Shown here: positions 1 to 6,036 of the stretch, piece after piece
Position numbering within the stretch: position 1 is the first letter of the stretch
Layout of the letters: each line of letters begins with the position of its first letter
NCBI GenBank assembly: GCA_947494865.1
Contig: CANMAT010000133.1
Span: 1 to 8,367 of the forward strand
Length of the DNA stretch: 8,367 nt
Reading direction: 5' to 3'
From: Deltaproteobacteria bacterium
GTDB lineage: Bacteria; Myxococcota_A; Polyangia; Polyangiales; Ga0077539
Program-made: the position numbers and the translations under genes
Notes under the pieces: model-generated
Database searches by the model: none
The model's input: the letters and a program-made list of their open reading frames with translations, nothing else
What the model was told of the DNA's origin: nothing

Positions 1-963
1 GCGGCGAGCGACGTGGCGTGCACCGCGGGGGCCGACCCGAGCTGCCTCGCGGCCCTGCTGCGCGCGCGCGTCGACGAGGGCTACGGCGTGTGGGTCGGGC
101 GCCTGTTCATGACCTTCAACGGGCGCTACTTCGCCGAGCGCAGGCTCGACCCTGCGATGTGGGCGCGCACCCTCTCACACGTTACAGCCCTCAACCGCGA
201 GCCCTTCTGGAACGGCGTCACCTTCGCCGCGTCGCGACCTGTTTTTACGAGCGACACGGGGCCCTTCGACTGGCGCGGCGCGCGGCCGCTCATGGTGTTT
301 GTGCTGTCGCGCGACATCCCTCGCGCGCGGCTCTTCGTGGCCGAGATGCAGCGGCGCTTGAGCGTCGAGCGCATCACCGTACGCGGAGCGCCCGACGACG
401 TGGCCTTCAGCGAGTGGGCGCCCTTCGAAGGGCTCTCGGCCGCGGTGGTCAACGCGATTCGCAACGAGAACGGGGGTTCGGCCGACACGCTCTACGTCGA
501 CCGCCCGCAGCGGGGCGCGCAGGGCTTCGTCATCCCCGCGCGCTGCGATGTCCGGGCGAAGGCGCGCATCCGCCTCGAAGGCAGCGTGGCGCTCGGATCG
601 CTCGCGCCGCCGCCCTTCGCGCGCGTCGACCTCGCGTGGCGGCTGCTCTCGCGTCCCGCCAACGAGCTCCTCGTGCCGCGCGAGCCGTTGCCCCGCGCGG
701 GAGGCTTCACCGCGCTCGCGGGCATCGACTGCACGGTGCTCCCGCAGGGGCGCTTTCAGTACGACCTCGGCCTATCGGCGCGGTGGACCGTCGACGCCGC
801 CGCGCTCGCCCGCGAGTGGTTCTCGACGGAGAGCGGCGACACCTCGTACGAGACGCCCGAGAAGGTCTTCGGCCTCGCCGACCTGGCGCGCGCCGTGGTC
901 ACCGCGGGCGTCGCGCGCGAGGGCCTGCTCGACCGCGTGAGCCTCGTGGTGCAGCGGCAGTGA
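1..963 (+). CDS. Protein of unknown function, 5' end outside window
   Basis: The frame is open from base 1 to a TGA at 961-963. The first possible start inside the window is a GTG at 13, but no ribosome binding site is visible and the four codons before it are also open, so the gene probably begins upstream; about 320 residues are seen. I do not recognise the family. Counting from the GTG, there is an aromatic stretch near residues 24-42 (YGVWVGRLFMTFNGRYF), then a hydrophobic strand followed by a helix near residues 93-114 (LMVFVLSRDIPRARLF). The second half looks beta-rich, with scattered cysteines (residues 3, 11, about 178 and 241). There is no clear membrane segment or signal peptide in the visible part. 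The Hsp70-like gene begins only 8 bases after the stop, so the two are probably co-transcribed, and this protein may be a partner or client of that chaperone. A VWA-like alpha/beta fold whose first half lies outside the window is one possibility, which I cannot confirm. Confidence 0.75.
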   Translation, partial: AASDVACTAGADPSCLAALLRARVDEGYGVWVGRLFMTFNGRYFAERRLDPAMWARTLSHVTALNREPFWNGVTFAASRPVFTSDTGPFDWRGARPLMVFVLSRDIPRARLFVAEMQRRLSVERITVRGAPDDVAFSEWAPFEGLSAAVVNAIRNENGGSADTLYVDRPQRGAQGFVIPARCDVRAKARIRLEGSVALGSLAPPPFARVDLAWRLLSRPANELLVPREPLPRAGGFTALAGIDCTVLPQGRFQYDLGLSARWTVDAAALAREWFSTESGDTSYETPEKVFGLADLARAVVTAGVAREGLLDRVSLVVQRQ

Positions 964-971
964 GCTAGCGC

Positions 972-2630
972 GTGGCGATCTACGGCATCGACCTCGGCAC
1001 CACGTTCTGCTCGGTGGCCTACGTCGACCGCGGGCAGCCGCAGGTCGTGACGCTCGAGCACGGGCGCCCCACGCTCGCCTCGCTGGTGCTGCTCACAGCC
1101 CGCGACGGCGCCGCGGCGGTGGTCGGCAGCGACGCCGCGCGGCGGTACCGCGAGCTCGTCGGCGACGCCGAGCGCGCGCCCGACGACGTGGTGCTGGTGC
1201 GCGGTTCGAAGAACCACATGGGCGTCGGCGAGCGCGTGCTCGCGGGGCCTCCGTGGAGCGTCGGAGGCCACGAGCTGCGCGCCACCGACGTGGGCGCGGT
1301 GATTCTCCGCGCGCTCGCCGAGATGGTGCGCGTGCGGCCGGGATTGCCTCCCCTCGACGGCGTGGTGATCACGCACCCGCAGCGCTTTCGCAACCGCGAG
1401 AAGCTCGCCACGGCGCAGGCCGCGCGCATGGCGGGCCTGCCCGTGGTGGGGCTCATCACGGAGCCCGACGCCGCCGCGTGGGCCTACGGATTGCGCGCCG
1501 CAGAAGGCGCTTCGAGCGACCGTCCGCTCACGTTCATGGTGTTCGACTTCGGCGGCGGCACGCTCGACGTCACCCTCATGAAGCGCGACGCGCCCGTCGG
1601 CGCAACGCAGCAGCTCCGCGCCATCGACTCGTACGGCGTGCAGCTTGGCGGCCTCGCCATCGACGCGCGCATCCGCGACGCGCTCGTGGCCCAGTACGCG
1701 CATCGCACGGGCGACGCTGGCTTCACCCTCGCGTCGGTGAACGAGGCCACGGCGGAGCGTCTGTTGGAGCTCGCCGAGTGGTTCAAGGTGGCGCTCAACA
1801 CCGACGCCGCGAGCGATCCGTCACCGATGGCGCGCGTGCGCACCAAGCGCTTTACCCCCGTGTTCGACGCCGAGAGCGAGGGCGAAGAGGTGATTCTCGA
1901 GGTCACGCTCGCCGACCTCACGCGCTGGATCGCGGGCGAGCTCGACCGCGCCATCGCCTGCGCCGACGAGGCCCTCAAGCGCGCGAGGCTCACCTGGCAA
2001 GACCTCGACGAGGTGCTGCTCACGGGCGGCTCGTCGCTCCTGTGGCCCCTGCAACAGCGCATGCGCGAGCGGTGTCAGCGCGTGCGCATCTTCGACGACC
2101 CGGGGCACCCGCTCAACCCCCTCACCATCGTCGCGGCGGGGGCGGCGGTGTACGGCGCCACGCTCGCGGCGGGGGCCGTACGGCCTGCCGTCGAGATGCG
2201 CGGCGTGGTGCCCGACACGTTCTCCATTCGCGCGTACCAGCCCGACGCGAGCGCGCCCGACGGTCGCCGCGCGGTGCTCCACCCGCTGGTGCCCGCGGGC
2301 ACGCCGACGCCCTTTGTGGGCCGCGCGCACTTCGCGATGCGCGGCGGCGGGCGCGTGCTCCCGGTGGAGGTGTTCGAGGGCCGCTCGGAGCGCGAGGCCA
2401 CGCGCGTGGGCGTGTACCAGCTCGCCTTCGACCACGACCTCGACGACGGCGCGCGCGTAGAGGTGCGGCTCGACGTGCGCCCCAACGGAGTGCTCGTGCT
2501 CGCGGTGCAAGACGCCCGCAGCGGCCACGTGCGCGAGGCGCGCCTCGACGACGCGGGCCTCTACGCCGACGACGAGATGGCAAGGCGCGCCGCGTGGCTC
2601 CAATCGCTGCGCGTAACCTGGAGCGGCTGA
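972..2630 (+). CDS. Hsp70-family (DnaK-like) ATPase without helical lid
   Basis: This is a cytoplasmic Hsp70-family ATPase of 552 residues; DnaK is normally about 640. The GTG start at 972 is chosen because the first phosphate loop follows at once (GIDLGTTFCSVAYV, residues 5-18). Other nucleotide-binding landmarks are K80 in KNHMG, the probable catalytic lysine; P136 in VVITHP; E164 in ITEPDAAAWAYG; the second phosphate loop FDFGGGTLDV (191-200); and the adenosine loop VLLTGGSSLLWPL (348-360). The position of DnaK R151, which pairs with P143 in interdomain signalling, is lysine here (K144). Residues about 405-552 form a compact beta substrate-binding domain (VEVFEG near 465-470, LDVRPNGVLVLAVQDA near 500-515). 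The protein then ends, so the helical lid and the EEVD-type or acidic tail are missing. No DnaJ or GrpE gene is nearby, which argues for a specialised paralogue rather than the housekeeping DnaK. It follows the unknown gene by 8 bases, and a glycosylase gene starts 24 bases after its stop. Confidence 0.93.
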   Translation: MAIYGIDLGTTFCSVAYVDRGQPQVVTLEHGRPTLASLVLLTARDGAAAVVGSDAARRYRELVGDAERAPDDVVLVRGSKNHMGVGERVLAGPPWSVGGHELRATDVGAVILRALAEMVRVRPGLPPLDGVVITHPQRFRNREKLATAQAARMAGLPVVGLITEPDAAAWAYGLRAAEGASSDRPLTFMVFDFGGGTLDVTLMKRDAPVGATQQLRAIDSYGVQLGGLAIDARIRDALVAQYAHRTGDAGFTLASVNEATAERLLELAEWFKVALNTDAASDPSPMARVRTKRFTPVFDAESEGEEVILEVTLADLTRWIAGELDRAIACADEALKRARLTWQDLDEVLLTGGSSLLWPLQQRMRERCQRVRIFDDPGHPLNPLTIVAAGAAVYGATLAAGAVRPAVEMRGVVPDTFSIRAYQPDASAPDGRRAVLHPLVPAGTPTPFVGRAHFAMRGGGRVLPVEVFEGRSEREATRVGVYQLAFDHDLDDGARVEVRLDVRPNGVLVLAVQDARSGHVREARLDDAGLYADDEMARRAAWLQSLRVTWSG

Positions 2631-2654
2631 GTCACCCTACAACGGAGACGATCG

Positions 2655-3491
2655 ATGCCTGAATTCGCCGAGGTCAACAAGCAGGTGCGGTGGCTGCGCG
2701 AGCGCGCCGAGGGCGCGACGGTGAGCGCGTTCGGCTATCACGGCGGGCACTTTACCGCCCTCAAAGACGATCCCGACAAGGCGCAGGTGCTCGCGAGCTT
2801 CTTCGAAGGCGCCACGCTCGATCGCGTGACCCAGCGGGCTAAGCACGTGGTGATGCACCTCTCGACGGGCACGCTCACCTCGCACCTCATGTTCAAGGGT
2901 CGATGGTCGATGGAGGGCGACGACTTCGTGTCTCGCTACAAGCACCACCATGAAGCGCCTACCGCGAAGTCGGTGAACTTCTGGATGGAGACCTCGCGCG
3001 GCAAGGTGAATTTTCACGAGCCCGAATACAAGGGCAAGGTGCATGTGTTTCCGGGTGTGGGGAGCGGCGGCGTGACGGAGCTGCGCGACCTCGGGCCCGA
3101 GGTGCTGGTGACGCCCGAGACCGACCCGGCCTACACCGACGAATGGTCCGCCGAGGGCCTTCGCGCGGGCGCGTCGCGTTCGAAGACGGCCATCAAGGCG
3201 TACCTGCTTGATCAGAAGAAGCAGGCGGGCATCGGCAACATGTACGCGTGCGAGTGCCTCTACCGCGCGCGCATCGCGCCCGACCGCCCGGCGAACACGC
3301 TCTCGGGCGATGACGTGGTGCGGCTCCACGGCGCGCTCCAAGACGTGCTGCGCCTCTCGATCGACACGGACCTCGACTACGACCAGGTGCTCGCGGTGTA
3401 CCGCCGCACGAGCGACCCCGACGGCAACGCGGTCGCGGTGTCGGAGGTCGGTGGGCGCGACACGTTCTGGGTGCCGTCGCTGCAGAAATAG
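2655..3491 (+). CDS. Fpg/Nei-family DNA glycosylase, zinc-less
   Basis: This is a base-excision-repair glycosylase/AP lyase of the formamidopyrimidine family, 278 residues (E. coli Fpg is 269). The ATG at 2655 is preceded by GGAG at 2644-2647 and gives the N-terminus MPEFAE, which must be exact because the proline after Met is the catalytic nucleophile. P2, E3 and E6 are kept, although the usual MPELPE or MPEGPE is changed. The conserved beta-domain lysine is K63 (RAKHVV) and H77 precedes MFKGRW. The H2TH region is clear: KTAIKAYLLDQ (177-187), then GIGNMYACE (192-200) with the DNA-contact asparagine N195. The C-terminal hairpin keeps R268 and the final LQK, but there is no cysteine after residue 201, so no four-Cys zinc finger can form. 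The loop that in Fpg reads DPRRFG is EPEYKG here (122-127). The lesion specificity therefore cannot be read from sequence; oxidised purines or pyrimidines are the family norm. It is probably co-transcribed with the Hsp70-like gene. Confidence 0.9.
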   Translation: MPEFAEVNKQVRWLRERAEGATVSAFGYHGGHFTALKDDPDKAQVLASFFEGATLDRVTQRAKHVVMHLSTGTLTSHLMFKGRWSMEGDDFVSRYKHHHEAPTAKSVNFWMETSRGKVNFHEPEYKGKVHVFPGVGSGGVTELRDLGPEVLVTPETDPAYTDEWSAEGLRAGASRSKTAIKAYLLDQKKQAGIGNMYACECLYRARIAPDRPANTLSGDDVVRLHGALQDVLRLSIDTDLDYDQVLAVYRRTSDPDGNAVAVSEVGGRDTFWVPSLQK

Positions 3492-3492
3492 C

Positions 3493-3520
3493 TTGCCGGT
3501 AGGCCTCTTCGCGCTGTTAG
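3493..3520 (+). promoter_or_regulatory. Weak candidate promoter before the permease gene
   Basis: In the 60-base gap after the glycosylase stop, TTGCCG (3493-3498) and TGTTAG (3515-3520) are 16 bases apart. They match the sigma-70 hexamers at 4/6 and 3/6. GAGGA at 3536-3540 would be the ribosome binding site for the ATG at 3552, with a longish 11-base spacing. Such matches also arise by chance, so this is only a candidate for independent expression of the permease. No terminator for the preceding gene is visible. Confidence 0.25.
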
Positions 3521-3551
3521 CCTCCGCCAGATTGCGAGGATCTACACCGCG

Positions 3552-5060
3552 ATGATCAACGAACAGGTCGAACTGTCGGACGGGCGCGTCGAGCTGCGGG
3601 CCGACGTGAAGCTCGAGGGCTCGAAGCTCTACAACGAAGACCTCGCGCCGACGCGCGTCGCCGACCGCAACTGGACGACCTACAACTTCGCGGCGCTGTG
3701 GATCAGCATGGCGCACTGCATCCCCACGTACATGCTCGCCGCGGGCCTCATCGCGAGCGGCCTGAGCTGGACACAGTCGCTGTTCACCATTCTGGTGGGC
3801 AACCTCATCGTGCTCGTGCCCATTCTGCTCAACTCGCACCCGGGCACGCGCTTCGGCATCCCCTTCCCGGTGTTTGCGCGGGCGGCGTACGGCACGTGGG
3901 GTTCGAACGTGCCGGCCCTCATGCGCGCCATCGTCGCGTGCGGCTGGTTCGGCATTCAGTGCTGGATCGGCGGCAAGGCGCTGCACACCTTCATGCGCTC
4001 GATGTGGCCCGCGTGGGAGACCTTGCTGGGCGGCCCCGTCGGCGGCCACGCGCCCACCATGTGGCTCTCGTTCATGGCCTTCTGGGGCATGAACATCTGG
4101 ATCATTTTTCGCGGGATGGACCTCCTGCGAAAGGTCGAGAACATCGCCGCCCCCTACGTGCTCGTGATGACCGGCGTGCTCGTGTACTGGGCCATCGACC
4201 ACGCGCATGGGCTCGGCCCCATCCTCGAGCGCAACAGCCATTTTCACGGCCACGGGAGCTTCTGGTCGGTGTTCATCCCGTCGCTCACGGGCATGATCGG
4301 CTTCTGGGCCACGCTGTCGCTCAACATGCCCGACTTCACCCGCTACGGGCGCTCGCAGCGCGAGCAGGTGATCGGCCAGGTGGTGGCGCTCCCCACCACG
4401 ATGACCCTCTTCGCCGCGATGGGGGTGATCATCACCAGCGCCACGCAGGTGATCTACGGCGAGGCCATCTGGGATCCGATGGACCTCGCGCTGCGCTTCA
4501 CCAACCGCTGGATGGTGGCCCTCGCGATGTTCACCGTGGTGATCGCCACGCTGGCCGTGAACATTGCCGCCAACGTGGTCTCTCCCGCCAACGATTTCGC
4601 CAACGCCTTCCCGAAGTGGATCACCTTCCGCCGCGGCGGATTGATCACCGGCCTCGTGGGCATCGCCATGTGCCCGTGGAAGCTCCTCGCCGACCCGTCG
4701 GGGTACATCTTCACGTGGCTCGTGGGCTACTCCGGGGGCCTCGGCTCCATCGCGGGCGTGCTCATCGCCGACTACTGGATCATCAAGAAGAAGCGCCTCG
4801 ACCTCGCCGACCTCTACCGCACCGACGGGCGCTACGCGTACGGCGTGCCCGACGGCGAGCGCTTCAAGGGCAGCGGCGTGAACGGCGTGGCCGTGGGCGC
4901 CACGCTGGCGGGCTGCGCGCTCGCGTGGGTGGGCGCGTTCGTGCCCGCGCTCAAGCCCCTCTACGACCAGGCGTGGTTCGTGGGGGCCTTCAGCGCCGGC
5001 GGACTCTACGTGCTGGGGATGCGCGCGACGGGCGACCGCGCGGCGCTCCCGGCGGCGTAG
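3552..5060 (+). CDS. NCS1-family nucleobase/hydantoin/allantoin permease
   Basis: This is an inner-membrane secondary transporter of the nucleobase:cation symporter-1 family (Mhp1, PucI), 502 residues with about 12 hydrophobic helices between residues 43 and 490. A hydrophilic N-terminus ends in the family signature LYNEDLAPT...NWTTYNFAALWI (26-51), and HPGTRFGIPFPVFARAAYG (96-114) is also typical. The segment CGWFGIQCW (130-138) places W132 and Q136 with the spacing of Mhp1 W117 and Q121, which sandwich and hydrogen-bond the hydantoin ring. W252 in GFWATLSLN probably corresponds to Mhp1 W220. The NIAAN...SPANDF region (337-349) should carry the substrate asparagine, though I cannot tell which residue it is. 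The pyrimidine-degrading enzymes downstream point to uracil, thymine, dihydrouracil or hydantoin as substrate. Allantoin is the main alternative from homology, but no allantoin-degrading gene is present in the window. Confidence 0.93.
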   Translation: MINEQVELSDGRVELRADVKLEGSKLYNEDLAPTRVADRNWTTYNFAALWISMAHCIPTYMLAAGLIASGLSWTQSLFTILVGNLIVLVPILLNSHPGTRFGIPFPVFARAAYGTWGSNVPALMRAIVACGWFGIQCWIGGKALHTFMRSMWPAWETLLGGPVGGHAPTMWLSFMAFWGMNIWIIFRGMDLLRKVENIAAPYVLVMTGVLVYWAIDHAHGLGPILERNSHFHGHGSFWSVFIPSLTGMIGFWATLSLNMPDFTRYGRSQREQVIGQVVALPTTMTLFAAMGVIITSATQVIYGEAIWDPMDLALRFTNRWMVALAMFTVVIATLAVNIAANVVSPANDFANAFPKWITFRRGGLITGLVGIAMCPWKLLADPSGYIFTWLVGYSGGLGSIAGVLIADYWIIKKKRLDLADLYRTDGRYAYGVPDGERFKGSGVNGVAVGATLAGCALAWVGAFVPALKPLYDQAWFVGAFSAGGLYVLGMRATGDRAALPAA

Positions 5061-5157
5061 GCGATCCATGAAGTGCTTCTAGATCGGGCGCGGTGTTGCT
5101 AGTGTTCGTGCCCCTTCGGGCGCCGCGTGGAGCGCCCGCGGGAAGGAGCGTCAAGCG
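5061..5157 (+). promoter_or_regulatory. Candidate promoter and leader region of the pyrimidine-catabolic genes
   Basis: This 97-base gap separates the permease stop from the beta-ureidopropionase start and is the longest in the window. It holds a short dyad GAAG-TG-CTTC (5070-5079), a -10-like TGCTAG (5097-5102) without a convincing -35 at 16-18 bases upstream, a GC hairpin (5117-5138) and the ribosome binding site AAGGAG (5143-5148), 9 bases from the ATG at 5158. The local base composition is more AT-rich around 5064-5107 than in the flanking genes, as expected of a promoter. No known operator could be named. Confidence 0.35.
5117..5138 (+). promoter_or_regulatory. Perfect 7-bp GC hairpin in the leader
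   Basis: CGGGCGC (5117-5123) pairs perfectly with GCGCCCG (5132-5138) around an 8-base loop. The hairpin ends four bases before AAGGAG (5143-5148). It has no following T-run, so it is not a standard intrinsic terminator. It could stabilise the mRNA 5' end after processing or affect ribosome access. It competes with a small palindrome CCCGCGGG (5135-5142) that shares its right arm. In DNA this GC-rich such a stem can be accidental. Confidence 0.35.
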
Positions 5158-6030
5158 ATGTCTCGAATCGTGCGTGGTGGACTGATTCAGTGCGCGAACG
5201 CGGTGAACGACGAGGGTGTTCCGGTCGCGGAGATTCAGGCGCGGGCCCTCGAGGCGCACCTGCCCATGATCGAAGAGGCGGGTCGTCGGGGCGTACAGGT
5301 TCTGTGCCTGCAAGAGATCTTCAACGGGCCCTACTTCTGCCCCTCACAATCGATCCGCTGGTACGACGCGGCCGAGTCGGTGCCGGGCCCCACCACCGAG
5401 CTCATGCAGGGGCTCGCGAAGAAGTACGGCATGGCCATCGTGGTGCCGGTGTACGAGCGCGAGTCGGCGGGCGTGTACTACAACACCGCCGCCGTGATCG
5501 ACGCCGACGGGCGCTACCTCGGCAAGTACCGGAAGAACCACATTCCGCAGTGTAATCCGGGCTTCTGGGAGAAGTTCTACTTCAAGCCCGGCAACCTCGG
5601 ATACCCGGTGTTTCGCACGCAGTTCGCCACCGTGGGCGTGTACATCTGCTACGACCGGCACTTCCCCGAGGGGGCGCGCGCGCTGGGGCTCAACGGCGCC
5701 GAGATCGTGTTCAACCCTTCGGCCACCGTGGCGGGCCTCAGCGAGCACCTGTGGAAGCTCGAGCAGCCCGCCCACGCCGTGGCCAACGGGTACTTTCTCG
5801 GGGCCATCAACCGCGTGGGCACCGAGGGGCCGTGGAACATCGGGGAGTTCTACGGCCAGAGCTATTTCGTCGACCCGCGCGGCAAGTTCCTCGTGACCGC
5901 CTCGCGCGATCGGAGCGAGCTTGTGACCGCCGACATGGACATGGAAGTGATCGAAGAAGTGCGGCGCGTGTGGCAGTTCTACCGCGACCGCCGCCCCGAC
6001 TCCTACAGCGACCTCACGGCAGAGAAGTAA
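5158..6030 (+). CDS. pydC: Beta-ureidopropionase (N-carbamoyl-beta-alanine amidohydrolase), nitrilase superfamily
   Basis: The enzyme hydrolyses N-carbamoyl-beta-alanine (or the beta-aminoisobutyrate analogue) to the beta-amino acid, CO2 and ammonia, the last step of reductive pyrimidine degradation. It is a cytoplasmic C-N hydrolase of 290 residues. The Glu-Lys-Cys triad is visible as E53 (CLQEIF), K126 (YRKNHIP) and C164 (YICYDRHFPE), with the auxiliary glutamate probably E138. Several blocks match the eukaryotic enzyme UPB1 closely: GNLGYPVFRTQF (145-156), NGAEIVFNPSAT (179-190), INRVGTE (217-223), FYGQSYFVDPRG (231-242) and a C-terminal SRDRSELV...VWQFYRDRRPDSY. Mammalian enzymes are about 384 residues, the difference being an N-terminal extension. 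Carbamoylputrescine amidase (AguB) is a close relative, but the dihydropyrimidinase and PreT neighbours decide for the pyrimidine role. The ATG at 5158 has a strong AAGGAG. The dihydropyrimidinase gene follows after 6 bases. Confidence 0.92.
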   Translation: MSRIVRGGLIQCANAVNDEGVPVAEIQARALEAHLPMIEEAGRRGVQVLCLQEIFNGPYFCPSQSIRWYDAAESVPGPTTELMQGLAKKYGMAIVVPVYERESAGVYYNTAAVIDADGRYLGKYRKNHIPQCNPGFWEKFYFKPGNLGYPVFRTQFATVGVYICYDRHFPEGARALGLNGAEIVFNPSATVAGLSEHLWKLEQPAHAVANGYFLGAINRVGTEGPWNIGEFYGQSYFVDPRGKFLVTASRDRSELVTADMDMEVIEEVRRVWQFYRDRRPDSYSDLTAEK

Positions 6031-6036
6031 ACAGCC

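Noticed and set aside
10..24. A lipobox-like Asp-Val-Ala-Cys near the left edge
   Set aside because: The required Leu/Val/Ile at the first position is Asp, and no hydrophobic signal segment is visible before it, though the true N-terminus is outside the window.
756..1703. A 315-codon - strand frame spanning the end of the unknown gene and the Hsp70-like gene
   Set aside because: It has no recognisable motif and is opposite two + strand genes, one of them with certain identity.
1253..2662. A 469-codon + strand frame inside the Hsp70-like gene
   Set aside because: Its composition is dominated by arginine and alanine, and it is a frame-shifted reading of a gene with clear Hsp70 motifs.
2637..5069. 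An 810-codon open frame on the - strand across the glycosylase and permease genes
   Set aside because: Its translation is rich in Arg, His, Ala and Glu with no family motif, while the + strand carries two clear protein families. Long antisense frames are expected with strong GC bias at third positions.
3698..5071. A 457-codon + strand frame inside the permease gene
   Set aside because: It is Arg/His-rich with no hydrophobic helices, whereas the other frame encodes a full 12-helix NCS1 permease.
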